Shown here piece after piece: positions 51,018 through 59,689 of a DNA stretch of 64,000 nucleotides. This DNA comes from a bacterium D16-76. Its GTDB lineage: Bacteria > Bacillota > Clostridia > Oscillospirales > Acutalibacteraceae. Numbering within the stretch: position 1 is the stretch's first letter; each line of letters starts with the position of its first letter. The notes beneath the pieces are model-generated. The model saw nothing but the letters and a program-made list of their open reading frames with translations. It was not told where the DNA came from and did not search any database. The position numbers were made by a program, and so were the translations under genes. The stretch lies in NCBI GenBank assembly GCA_009917445.1, contig QZEE01000005.1:85611-149610 (forward strand), written 5' to 3'.

Positions 51018-52217
51018 TCAAATGCAATGCCCCTTGCGCTCCACGTCCTCCAACTTTGCAAAATCCTCCGCGCTGGCGTGTTCCATTGCGGAGAGCAGCG
51101 TGTCCTCGGTAAAATGGCCTGGAGGGGAGGTCGCGCCCTCTTTGACGGACGCGCCCTCGGCGGTCAGCTTCTGTCCCTCGGTGAGCGCAGGAAGAGGCGG
51201 GGACGGTTCCGCCTGCTTCGGTTTCTGTTTCAGTGTGGCATGGAAAGCCTGCTCCAAAGCCGTCCAGCCCGCCGCGATTTCTGTCTTGCCTTTGGCGGAA
51301 AAGACAGCGCCGCCACATTCCAGCGTGACGGCAGTTTCCGCATAGGTGTGGGGTTCGCCTACCGCGCACAGCAGACGGGCGGCAGCAAGAAAGAGGATGT
51401 TTTTCTCCCCGGAGGGCAGCGCGGACAGGTCGGTTTTTGCCGTTTCTGCCGTGGGCAGGATGGCATGGTGGTCGGTGACTTTGCTGTTGTCGATTACCTG
51501 CGCAGCGTTTACCGGCAAGGACAAATCTGCCGCAAAGGGCAGCGATGCGGCGATAGACTGACATAATGAGGGCAGTCCTGATGCCATATCTTCGGTCAAG
51601 TACCGGCTGTCCGTGCGGGGGTAGGTCGCCAGCCGCTTTTCATAGAGGGCTTGCAGATAATCAAGGGTCTGCTGGGCGGTGTAGTCAAACAGCCGGTTTG
51701 CTTCTCTTTGGAGGGTAGTTAAATCGTACAGCCTGGGCGGGCGCTCGGTTTTCTCCTTTTGGGAAACCGTCTGTACCGTTGCAGGCTTGCCCACACAGCC
51801 GGTACGCAGCCTGCCTGCGTCCGTTTTGGATGCAAAGCGTTCACTGGCGGCATGGAATCCGTCCAGTTCCAGCTCCACCGTATAAAATTTCTCTTTCCGA
51901 AAGCCGGAAATGGCGGCTTCCCGTTCTGCTAACAGCGCCAGCGTCGGGGTCTGCACCCGGCCCACGTTCAGGGTTTTGCCCTGGTACAGCGTGGTAAACA
52001 AACGTGTACCGTTGATGCCGATCAGCCAGTCCGCCTTGGCGCGGCAGAGGGCGGCGGCGTAGAGATTATCGTAGTTCTTCCCGTCCAGCAGGCAGTCGAA
52101 GCCTTTTCGGATGGCGGTTTCCTCCATTGAGGAAATCCACAGCCGCTTGACGGGCTTTGTGCAGCCGCACAGATGGTAAGTCAGGCGGAAAATCAGTTCC
52201 CCCTCGCGCCCTGCGTC
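51018..52217 (-). pseudogene. topB: DNA topoisomerase III, 3' part (interrupted and C-terminally cut)
   Basis: Continues the frame from 53279-53586 after removal of the insertion: DAGREGELIFRLTYHL, INGTRLFTTLYQGKTLNVGR, YPRTDSRYLTED (active-site Tyr), then SAEDFAKLEDVERKG and an early stop. The usual LGTPATRAG continuation and about 190 residues are missing. Typical topoisomerase of Tn1549-like elements, not functional here. Confidence 0.88.
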
Positions 52218-53280
52218 TGTTGGATAGTTGGAATAGGTGACTTAGAAAATATCCATTATTCAAGGGTTTCCAGTGCCCCTATGAACTTGTAATGGATAGT
52301 AAGTCGTTGAATTTTCTGCCCGTCAACTTCTACGGGTTCAGAAACAAGAATTTTTTCTATAAGTTGGTTGATTATCTTAAAATTGAGTTCCGTTATTCCT
52401 GCATAACCGCTTATCTGCTCTGCAAAATGCTCAATGGAAGATAACTGTTCTTTGTCCGCTATGGCACTTTTTTCAAGTTCCTTTATCTTGGCTGTCAGTT
52501 CTTCCTGCTCGCTGTCAAATCGTGCCGACAGCATTTGGAAACGCTTTTCTGTTATCAGTTCCCTTGTCAAGTCCTCATACAGTTTGGCATACAGGTTTTC
52601 TATTTCCGACACTCGCTGTTTACATTGCCTTAGTTCCTTTTTCTGCTGTTCCTTATCCGCTGACAGTTGGAGATTAAGACGCTCGGCAATCTCCGTTACC
52701 ATAGCTTTCCTGTCCGCCAGTGCCTGTCCTGCGTGTTTCTGAATGTCTGCAAGCACAACTTCGTGAACCGTCCTCGCCTCAATGGTGTGTGATGAACAAC
52801 CCTCTTTCCCAAACTTGCGGTACTTGGTACAGCAGTAGAAAGTCTTGTCCAGTACGTTGTTACGCTTTCTTTTCTGCTCGACTTTGGCAAGCATGGCACT
52901 CCCACAATCGGCGCATTTGATAACCCCTCGGAAAATGTTGTCATATCCGCTTGAACTTTCCCCGATAACGGGCGGTCTGCTCTCCAAAATCTTCTGTACG
53001 GTGTTCCAACGGCTCTGCTCGATAATCGGTTCATGTGTGCCATAGATATGATTGATTGGTTTCGGTGTTGATATATGATTTTTTCTCGTTACTTGTTGGG
53101 AGATTTGATTGCGGAATACTGTTGTTGGGTATTTCTCCGCTTGGGGAATAGGAGTTCATTTCATACGGTAATTACCGCATGAAAAAAGACTATAACCGAT
53201 ACTGTCATAGCCTTTTAAGGATTGAGGAAGTCCCTTTTTTATTTGTATTTGTTTGTCGCCCCTCCGCACTATCCAACATC
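52218..53280. mobile_element. TndX-type element remnant inserted in topoisomerase III
   Basis: Ends TGTTGGATAGT (52218) and ACTATCCAACA (to 53278) are perfect 11-bp inverted repeats, with TC dinucleotides (GA on the gene strand) at both junctions (52216-52217 and 53279-53280). Removing one TC plus the 1061 bp restores CATDAGREGEL in frame. GA-core insertion is the rule for Tn4451/TndX large serine recombinases; a recombinase 3' part lies inside. Confidence 0.88.
52256..53160 (-). pseudogene. Large serine recombinase, C-terminal part
   Basis: Zinc ribbon KCADCGSAMLAKVEQ with a later CC/C set, a long coiled coil (about 80 residues) and the DUF4368-type end FKIINQLIEKILVSEPVEVDG; THEPIIEQSRWNTVQKILES precedes. 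The catalytic resolvase domain is gone, so the element cannot excise itself. The stop is 38 bp from the element end, as in tndX. Confidence 0.85.
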
Positions 53281-53586
53281 CGTTGCACAGATTAAGGCGG
53301 TGACATCGGCCCGGTGCATCAGGCTTTTTAAGGTTTCAAACTGCTTTTTGGTGTCCGGCAGCACTTGGTACTGCCACGGCTCCGGTAAAATCGGCAGGTC
53401 GGCATAGTTCCATTTGGAATAGCGGGGGTCGTAGGCATCGGCGGGGGCAAGTTCCACCAGATGGCCGATGCACCAGCTTACCAGCCAGCCGCCGCCCTCC
53501 ATGTAACCGTCGCCCCGGCTTTTTGCGCCTAACACCTTAGACAGAGCCATCGCTACCGACGGTTTTTCTGCAATCACTAACTGCAT
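53279..53586 (-). pseudogene. topB: DNA topoisomerase III, 5' part
   Basis: Starts MQLVIAEKPSVAMALSKVLG at ATG 53586 (AGGAG upstream) and runs through CIGHLVELAPADAYDP to ICATD, where the TndX-type element interrupts. TOPRIM domain. The rest of the gene is at 51018-52217. Confidence 0.9.
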
Positions 53587-53764
53587 TTTTCTCACGCTCC
53601 TTTTTCAGATTTTTGTAGCATATCCCCACGCAGGGTGCATTTAGCCCATAGGGACAGCGGTGGCAGGGATGTCCGGGCGGATGGACGGGGGAAGCAGGCG
53701 CGGCGCGGCCAGGGGACGGCCTTTGGGTCATCATCCGCTCAAAAGGGCTGTTGGTAAATCGCAT
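53537..53764 (-). CDS. Small cysteine-containing conjugative-element protein
   Basis: 75 residues, MRFTNSPFERMMTQRPSPGR then HPCHRCPYGLNAPCVGICY. A CxxC...C...C pattern of this kind commonly precedes topoisomerase III in Tn1549-type elements. Overlaps the start of the topoisomerase gene and begins at the stop of the CD1107 chimera. Function unknown. Confidence 0.7.
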   Translation of the reverse strand: MRFTNSPFERMMTQRPSPGRAAPASPVHPPGHPCHRCPYGLNAPCVGICYKNLKKEREKNAVSDCRKTVGSDGSV

Positions 53765-56184
53765 CAGTCGTCCTCCCCGCCGTAGTTTTCAGGATAGTCC
53801 GGTTCCTCCGGCTCATCATAGGCTGTCGGTTCCTCATAGCCCGTCTGCCGGGTTTCTTCCTGCGCGTCCACATCCTCGTCCTCGTTGACCGTTTCCTCCT
53901 CGTCCCCGCCGGTCAGTTCGTCAAAGTCCTCCGCATCGTCCAAGTCTTTTTTTGGCTTATAGATTTTGAAGTAGTAGCCCGCGCCGCCAGCCGCCAGCGC
54001 CACAAGCAGCACTAAAATCAGTGTGCCGGAACCGCCGCTTTTTGTTTTCTCCGGCTTTTTATCGGGTTCGGTTTCCGTATCGGTCACAGGGGCTTTTCCG
54101 GTACAGTCTTTCCGGTTCAGGGTGCAGACCGGGCAGTCGGTGTTGACCTCGCCGGCGGCGCACTGTTCCGTACAGATGCAGGCCGGCTCCGGGTCGGGGA
54201 TTGCGTCCGTCTGCGGCGCATCGTCCTCCTTGACTGCCAGCGCCATTAGGTCGGCTTCGGTGACGGCGTTGAGGAAATACACGTTTTCCGTATCGCGCTG
54301 GTTGTCGATAATCAGATAAAACACGTTTTCATCCGGCGTCTGGATGGTATAAAACTCCTTGCCGTCCTCGCCGGTGGCGTTGTCCAGTACGGTAGCCTGA
54401 CCGTCCGGGGTCAGAGGAACCGGGTCGCGGGGCGTGGTGTCTGTTTCCTCGTCCGGGTCGGCACTTGCCGAAGCGGAGGGCTTTGTGCCGCCCGTGCCAG
54501 CAGCCGGTTTTGTGACGCTTGTTGCCGGGGCGGTAGTCTGCGTGTTGGGTGAGGTTGTCACGCCCGTTGTGGGTGTTGTAGCCGCAGGCGTGGTGGTTGT
54601 ACCAGGCGTGGCGGATGTACCCGGCGCGGTGGTTGCCGGGGGCTGTGTCTGGCCGGTGGAGGGCTTCTGTTTGTTATCCTCCGCCTGATAGTTGGGGTTT
54701 TTGACCTGCACGATTTTTGATTTGTTTCCCGCAGCGTCCACCGCCTGCACCGAAAGCTGCTCGTAATCATCGGGCAAATCCCGCAGCGGTACGTCCAGTG
54801 TGCCGTTGGTTAAATCGGTGTATTTCTCGCCGTCAATGTAGATTGCCGCCACGCCGGAAAGGTCGTCTTTGGCTTCTGCCCGGAGCAGCCGCCCGTCCAT
54901 GCTGGCGCGTAAGGTAGGCGCGGTGCGGTCGAAGCACTCCATATAGCGGGATTTCTCATAAACTTTCCCATCGTGGCCGGTGGCGCAGACATAGACGGTG
55001 CAGTTCTCCGAAAGGTCGATTTCCCCGTACCAGCAGTTTTCGTTCTGCTTCAAGCTGTCTGTCACATCGCGCCATTGCCCGTTTTTCTCGATTTTTACCT
55101 GAACGAGAGCAAAGCCGTTCCCGTTTTCATCGGTAATGCGAAACTCGGCGGCGGCGCTGCCGGTCGCCCAGCCGGAGGGCGGTGTAATCTTGATGGAAAG
55201 ATTGGATGCCGGGATGGGTGCGGGGGCTTTGCCGGTGCAGCCGGTCAGGTCGGCTCTGCAGATCGGGCAGTCGGGGTTGACCGCGCCAAGCTCGCACTTG
55301 TTTTCGCAGACGCAGACCGGGACAGGCGCAGGGGCTTCGATGGTGCAGCCGGCCAGGTTCAGCAGGCAGACGGGTTCCGGTTCCGTGGGCGGTTCCGGCT
55401 CTTTGCCAATGCAGGCGGCTGCCTCCTGCACACAGACGGGGCAGTCCGCATTGAGGGTGTCCGCCGTGCAGCGAATATCACAGAAGCAGGTGATTTCTGG
55501 CTCGGTGGGTACTTCCGGCTCCGCGCCGGTGCAGGCAGCTACATCCTGCGTACAAACCGGGCAGTCTGCGTTGAGGGTATCTGCCGTGCAGCGGGTATCG
55601 CAGAAGCAGGTGGTTTCCGGCTCGGTGGGTGTTTCTGTTTCGGTGGGTGTTTCCGGTTCCGTGCCGGTGCAGGCATTCACATCCTGCGTACAAACCGGGC
55701 AGTCTGCGTTGAGGGTATCTGCCGTGCAGCGGGTATCGCAGAAGCAGGTGGTTTCCGGCTCGGTGGGTGTTTCTGTTTCGGTGGGTGCTTCCGGTTCCGT
55801 GCCGGTGCAGGCATTGCCGATGATGGTTTCCGCATGGTCTTTGTAGACGGCCTTTAACTGGCTCTGCGTCTGCACCACGATATGGGCGGAAATCTCGCGG
55901 CTTCGGATAACGGAAATCAGGTGCTGGAAGTTGGGGATTTTCTGGTTGGCAAACTCGTCCAGCAGGCAGGTAACATGGGTTTTCAGTGCGCCGCCGTTTT
56001 CCAGCGCCTTGTCGCACAGGACGTTGAACATTTGCGTATAAACCATCGCAGAAATGAAATTGAATGTCATATCCGTGTCGGACACGATACAGAACAGCGC
56101 CGTCTTGCGGTCGCCAATCTTTTCAAGTTCCAGTTCGTCGCCCTCCATCAGTTCCTGCACCTCCCGGATGTCAAAGGGAGCCAT
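53764..56184 (-). CDS. Chimera: coupling-protein fragment fused to CD1107/DUF4366 cysteine-repeat protein
   Basis: 806 residues from Met 56184; the frame stays open to about 56232. Residues 1-123 are VirD4/TraG (APFDIREVQELMEGDELELE, DEFANQKIP, SREISAHIVVQTQSQLK) and stop abruptly at ETIIGN. Then come cysteine-rich repeats (two of 46 and one of 40 residues, pattern CFCDTRCTADTLNADCPVC), a variant unit, an Ig-like part, a Thr/Pro-rich linker, the DUF4366 core (EFYTIQTPDENVFYLIIDN), one TM (LILVLLVALAAGGAGYYF) and an acidic tail. A deletion between two conjugation genes is the simplest origin. It lacks a signal peptide, so it is probably non-functional. Confidence 0.85.
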   Translation of the reverse strand: MAPFDIREVQELMEGDELELEKIGDRKTALFCIVSDTDMTFNFISAMVYTQMFNVLCDKALENGGALKTHVTCLLDEFANQKIPNFQHLISVIRSREISAHIVVQTQSQLKAVYKDHAETIIGNACTGTEPEAPTETETPTEPETTCFCDTRCTADTLNADCPVCTQDVNACTGTEPETPTETETPTEPETTCFCDTRCTADTLNADCPVCTQDVAACTGAEPEVPTEPEITCFCDIRCTADTLNADCPVCVQEAAACIGKEPEPPTEPEPVCLLNLAGCTIEAPAPVPVCVCENKCELGAVNPDCPICRADLTGCTGKAPAPIPASNLSIKITPPSGWATGSAAAEFRITDENGNGFALVQVKIEKNGQWRDVTDSLKQNENCWYGEIDLSENCTVYVCATGHDGKVYEKSRYMECFDRTAPTLRASMDGRLLRAEAKDDLSGVAAIYIDGEKYTDLTNGTLDVPLRDLPDDYEQLSVQAVDAAGNKSKIVQVKNPNYQAEDNKQKPSTGQTQPPATTAPGTSATPGTTTTPAATTPTTGVTTSPNTQTTAPATSVTKPAAGTGGTKPSASASADPDEETDTTPRDPVPLTPDGQATVLDNATGEDGKEFYTIQTPDENVFYLIIDNQRDTENVYFLNAVTEADLMALAVKEDDAPQTDAIPDPEPACICTEQCAAGEVNTDCPVCTLNRKDCTGKAPVTDTETEPDKKPEKTKSGGSGTLILVLLVALAAGGAGYYFKIYKPKKDLDDAEDFDELTGGDEEETVNEDEDVDAQEETRQTGYEEPTAYDEPEEPDYPENYGGEDD

Positions 56185-56313
56185 TCTTGCGCCGCAGCTA
56201 ATCAGGATCGATTTTGCTGTTTTGCCAGAGACAAATCGTCAAGGACTTTTTAATCAATTTCACAAAAAATTCACATTTCCAATGTCTGATAAAGCCCATT
56301 CCATGAATTTCAT

Positions 56314-56342
56314 TTGATTTTTCTTTGGCAGTCGCATATAAT
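56314..56342 (+). promoter_or_regulatory. Promoter of the AbrB-PIN pair
   Basis: TTGATT (56314-56319), 17-bp spacer, TATAAT (56337-56342). Confidence 0.8.
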
Positions 56343-56345
56343 GTA

Positions 56346-56363
56346 AGTAGGGAAATCCCTACT
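56346..56363. promoter_or_regulatory. Operator of the AbrB-PIN pair
   Basis: AGTAGGGA-AA-TCCCTACT, a perfect palindrome over the expected transcription start; fits autoregulation by the AbrB-type antitoxin. Confidence 0.75.
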
Positions 56364-56388
56364 TTCCATATTTCAGGAGGTGAAAGAT

Positions 56389-56664
56389 ATGTTAGCAAAC
56401 GCTTTTGTTGACAACGCAAAGGTCATGGCCAAAGGGCAGGTCACAATCCCAAAAGATGTCCGTGAAGTGCTTGGTGTGGCAAGCGGAGACCGCATTTCTT
56501 TTATTGTGGAGGGCGGCACTGTCCGTATCGTTAATTCGGCTGTCTATGCCATGCAGATGCTCCAAGGGGAAATGGCAGGCGAAGCAGAACGGGCTGGTCT
56601 CACATCTGACGATGATGTTATGGCACTTGTAAAAGAATTGAGAAATGAGGACGAAAACGTATGA
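56389..56664 (+). CDS. AbrB/MazE-type antitoxin
   Basis: 91 residues: swapped-hairpin DNA-binding domain KVMAKGQVTIPKDVREVLGV, then SGDRISFIVEGG, with an acidic C-terminal toxin-binding tail. ATG 56389 follows AGGAGGTG. Overlaps the PIN gene by ATGA. Low GC; part of the insertion that separates coupling-protein fragments. Confidence 0.9.
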   Translation: MLANAFVDNAKVMAKGQVTIPKDVREVLGVASGDRISFIVEGGTVRIVNSAVYAMQMLQGEMAGEAERAGLTSDDDVMALVKELRNEDENV

Positions 56665-57065
56665 GGGTTCTGATTGATACGAATGTCCTCATATCTGCGG
56701 CATTGAGTGCAAACGGTGTTCCCTATCGGGCTTATGTAAAAGCAGCCTCTTATCCTAACCACGGATTGATCTGTGAGCAGAATGTGGACGAAATGAAACG
56801 GATATTCAATAAAAAATTCCCCAAACGTCTGGCGGCATTGGACAAATTTCTTTCAATAGCCTTACTGACGCTGGAATTAGTACCCATCCCGACAGACGAA
56901 AACACGTCGGAATCACAGGTCAGGGATGCAGATGACCGTCCCATTTTAAGGGCGGCGATTGCGGCAAGGGCTGATGTCCTGCTCACCGGCGACAAGGATT
57001 TTCTGGAATCAGGTTTGGAGAATCCAATGATTATGACACCGGCTGAATTTCTTGGCATGGAATAA
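56661..57065 (+). CDS. PIN-domain toxin (COG1569)
   Basis: 134 residues. PIN acidic residues: LIDTNVLISA (Asp), an internal Glu, DADDRPILRAA and TGDKDFLE. RNase-type toxin paired with the upstream AbrB antitoxin. Site appears complete. Confidence 0.88.
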   Translation: MRVLIDTNVLISAALSANGVPYRAYVKAASYPNHGLICEQNVDEMKRIFNKKFPKRLAALDKFLSIALLTLELVPIPTDENTSESQVRDADDRPILRAAIAARADVLLTGDKDFLESGLENPMIMTPAEFLGME

Positions 57066-57119
57066 AAACAGCATTGTATGGCAGGACCGGAAACTGTAAC
57101 AGCTTCCGGCCCTGTCCTT

Positions 57120-57311
57120 TTACATCTGCTGTATCTCATTTTTCAGCATACGCTTGATCTTGTCGCTCATGGTCTCCGTGCTGGTCTTACTGAAATGAAT
57201 CCGCACGATATAGGTGGTGCGGCCTATCTTTTTCACCAGTGCGGGCGGGTTCTCTGCCCCGGCTGTTGGCGTGATGTCTGCTACATTCTGGATATTTTTC
57301 TCGCTGCTCAT
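57120..57311 (-). CDS. TnpW-like transposon protein (copy 1)
   Basis: 63 residues: PPALVKKIGRTTYIVRIHFS then TSTETMSDKIKRML. Homologous to copy 2 at 58592-58777 (LVKRIGNTTFDIHIHFSKTS). Usually follows dnaC in Tn1549-like elements; function unknown. ATG 57311. Confidence 0.82.
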   Translation of the reverse strand: MSSEKNIQNVADITPTAGAENPPALVKKIGRTTYIVRIHFSKTSTETMSDKIKRMLKNEIQQM

Positions 57312-57381
57312 GGTATCATGCTCCTTTCCCGGACAGTCCACTGATAGGTATGGGGATTGCCCTTGCTGCTGTTTTCAGGTT

Positions 57382-58239
57382 TCATTTCGGGGAGACAATC
57401 CCCCTCGCCGCCTCTTTGGTAGCTGCCGCCTTTTCTTCCCGGAAGTTTCTGCCGGAGAAAAGGACAGGGGCGCACCGCTCCATGATACGGTCATAGATTC
57501 TGGCGTGGGCCAGGTCGGGCGGATTTTTGATCTCTTCCAGTTTCAGGTTGGTCGTGACGATCAGCGGCTTCCTGCTCCTGTACCGGCTGTCAATGACAAG
57601 GAACATCTGCTCCAACGCATACCCGGTATTGCGCTCCACGCCCAGGTCGTCCAGGATCAAAAGGCTGTAATCGTCAAGGGCGGAGATAAACGCCGCCCGG
57701 TCCTCGGCAAACATCCCGGTCAGCCGGTTCAGGATAGAGGGGATATTCGTCATGAGCACCGGTACATCCTGGTCGATTAGGGCATTGGCAATACATCCGG
57801 CAAAGAAGGATTTTCCCGTCCCCACGTCACCGAAGAGCAGAAGGCCGGTATTCTCCCGGTATGCCTCCTTCCAGTTTTCCACATAAGCACGGGCTTTCTC
57901 CATGAGCGGGTTCTGCCCGTTGTCATTGGCAAAAGTGAAGTCATGGAGATAGCGGTCCTGCAGGCCCTGCGCCCTCCTGCGCCGGATGCTCTCCATGAGC
58001 GCCCTCTGTTCCTCGGCGGCCTTCCTCTGCTTTTCGGCCTCCTGCTGGCAGGGGCAGACACAGCGGGGCATGAGGTAGCTGTGCCGGAGCGGGTCGGGGA
58101 GGATGGTCTGCCGCCTCCCTCCGCATTTCTTACAGTGGATAAGGCCATCAGAATGGTCTATGTATTCGTCCTCCGATAATTCCGTACCTCCGGCGGTTTT
58201 GTCAATAAATGCCCGGACAGCCTCGTTGATCTCGATCAT
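57382..58239 (-). CDS. DnaC-like helicase loader ATPase (copy 1)
   Basis: 285 residues. N-terminal zinc ribbon (HCKKCGG...CVCPC), Walker A FGDVGTGKSF, Walker B LLILDDLGVE, sensor ITTN-like VTTNLKLEE and the terminal Arg finger region ARIYDRIMERC. Loads replicative helicase at the element's origin. ATG 58239 follows GGAGGGAG. Paralogous to copy 2 at 58774-59625, not identical. Confidence 0.9.
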   Translation of the reverse strand: MIEINEAVRAFIDKTAGGTELSEDEYIDHSDGLIHCKKCGGRRQTILPDPLRHSYLMPRCVCPCQQEAEKQRKAAEEQRALMESIRRRRAQGLQDRYLHDFTFANDNGQNPLMEKARAYVENWKEAYRENTGLLLFGDVGTGKSFFAGCIANALIDQDVPVLMTNIPSILNRLTGMFAEDRAAFISALDDYSLLILDDLGVERNTGYALEQMFLVIDSRYRSRKPLIVTTNLKLEEIKNPPDLAHARIYDRIMERCAPVLFSGRNFREEKAAATKEAARGIVSPK

Positions 58240-58336
58240 ATGGTGTCTCCCTCCTTTACGGTGTAATCCCGGTTTCTTGCCGGTGGAGCCGCCCCTTTCC
58301 TGTCCGTATTGGCCCAGCGCCGGATTGTGGCGGCAT

Positions 58337-58552
58337 GGCTTTTGTCCAAAAATCTTCACCGCCCTTGCTGTCCTCGCCCTTGGTGTTCTCCATGATGCAG
58401 TTGACCAGCTTCAAAATGTCGTTCTCGCAGTAGATATAGCGGAATGGGTTGTACTTCATGGACTGCTTAAAATCAACCGTATTGAGTATTTTTATCTCAT
58501 ACCCGCCGCGCTGAAGCATTTTCCCACATTCCAGAACGACCGTGCCTTTCGG
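58337..58552 (-). pseudogene. Type IV coupling protein (VirD4/TraG), middle fragment
   Basis: Minus-strand GTVVLECGKMLQRGGYEIKI, SMKYNPFRYIYCENDIL and GGEDFWTKA. This is the segment that should follow VTDPKG at the end of the N-terminal fragment (60481-61008). A 10-bp direct repeat GGCTTTTGTC bounds it at 58338 and 58551. Confidence 0.85.
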
Positions 58553-58591
58553 CTTTTGTCAATAAGGAACAAGAAAAAATGTATTTTCTTT

Positions 58592-58777
58592 TCAATCGGT
58601 TACGCTGTCGCTGTCATTCTCGATAAGCCGCACAACCTTGTCCGTAAAGGTTTCCCGGCTGGTCTTGCTGAAATGGATATGTATGTCAAACGTGGTGTTC
58701 CCTATCCGCTTCACAAGGTCGGGCGGCGCGGGCAGAGGTGCGGCGGTGGGGCTGGTCTTGCTGGTGTCATGGTTCAT
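58592..58777 (-). CDS. TnpW-like transposon protein (copy 2)
   Basis: 61 residues, LVKRIGNTTFDIHIHFSKTS in the core; overlaps the dnaC stop by ATGA. Paralogue of copy 1. Confidence 0.8.
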   Translation of the reverse strand: MNHDTSKTSPTAAPLPAPPDLVKRIGNTTFDIHIHFSKTSRETFTDKVVRLIENDSDSVTD

Positions 58778-59625
58778 AGGCTCTCCTTTCTGTTCAGCAG
58801 CGTTTTAAGATGTTCTATTTTCGCCTGTGCTTTGGCTTTTCTGAAATTCTCCCCGGTGATACAGACTGGGGAACACATTTCCGTCAAGCGGTCATAAATC
58901 CGGGCGTGGGCGGTGTCCTGTGGGTTTCGCAGTTCCTCCAGCGTAAGGTTCGTTGTGACAATCAGCGGCTTCCCGCTCCGGTATCGGCTGTCAATCACGT
59001 TGTAGACCTGTTCAAACCCGTATTCCGTACCGCGCTCCATGCCGAAGTCGTCAAGGATAAGCAGAGGGAAGCTGCAAAGGCTGGCTATGTAGCCGTTCCT
59101 GTCCTTGTAGCTGGCGGCAAGGTCATTGAGTATCAACGCAAAGTTCGTCATACAGACGGAGATTTCACGCTCCATAAGGGCATTGGCGATACAGGCGGCA
59201 AAGTAGCTCTTGCCTGTGCCGACTTTTCCCCACAAAATCAATCCGTGGTTTCCTGCCTTTATCTGCTCCCATTGCTCCACATAGGAGTGTGCCATATCCA
59301 TTTGGGGGCATTTCCCGTTATCGTTCCCAAACGTCCAGCTTTTCATGGCGGGGTCGGTGAAGCCCTTTCTTTTCAGCCGTTCCACTTCCTCCCGGTGGCG
59401 GCTGTCTGTTTCGGCGGCTTCCCGTTCCTCGCGCTCTTTCCGCTGGCAGTCACATTCTTTGGGGTGGCGGTCGCGCCCGTAAAAGCTCTTGCCCTCCGCA
59501 AAATACGCTTCTTTGGGCTTGCGGCATTTCCCGCAGTATAAAAGCCCGTCCTCCCCGGTGTAGTCCTCCGGCTCTGCTTCCTGTGCCGTGGCAAGCCGGA
59601 AAACGGCATTATCATAATCGCTCAT
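58774..59625 (-). CDS. DnaC-like helicase loader ATPase (copy 2)
   Basis: 283 residues. Zinc ribbon CGKC...CDC, Walker A WGKVGTGKSY, Walker B LLILDDFGME, VTTNLTLEE and ARIYDRLTEMC. Follows repA by 64 bp; repA-dnaC-tnpW is the standard replication block of Tn1549-type elements. Confidence 0.92.
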   Translation of the reverse strand: MSDYDNAVFRLATAQEAEPEDYTGEDGLLYCGKCRKPKEAYFAEGKSFYGRDRHPKECDCQRKEREEREAAETDSRHREEVERLKRKGFTDPAMKSWTFGNDNGKCPQMDMAHSYVEQWEQIKAGNHGLILWGKVGTGKSYFAACIANALMEREISVCMTNFALILNDLAASYKDRNGYIASLCSFPLLILDDFGMERGTEYGFEQVYNVIDSRYRSGKPLIVTTNLTLEELRNPQDTAHARIYDRLTEMCSPVCITGENFRKAKAQAKIEHLKTLLNRKESL

Positions 59626-59689
59626 AGAATCGTCCTCCTGTTCATGGTCTTTTTATACGCCCCGTTTACGGGGTGTTATATCTCTGCTG

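Noticed and set aside
52988..53160. Separate small gene starting MNSYSPSGEIPNNS
   Set aside because: Overlaps the in-frame upstream extension of the serine recombinase and lacks a convincing ribosome site; possibly a remnant, not a supported gene.
55490..55820. Possible CRISPR-like array (regular repeats of about 138 bp)
   Set aside because: Repeats are coding, long, contiguous and without unique spacers; they are protein repeats.
54973..55857. Long plus-strand frames opposite the cysteine-repeat protein
   Set aside because: Mirror the tandem repeats of the minus-strand gene; composition is not protein-like.
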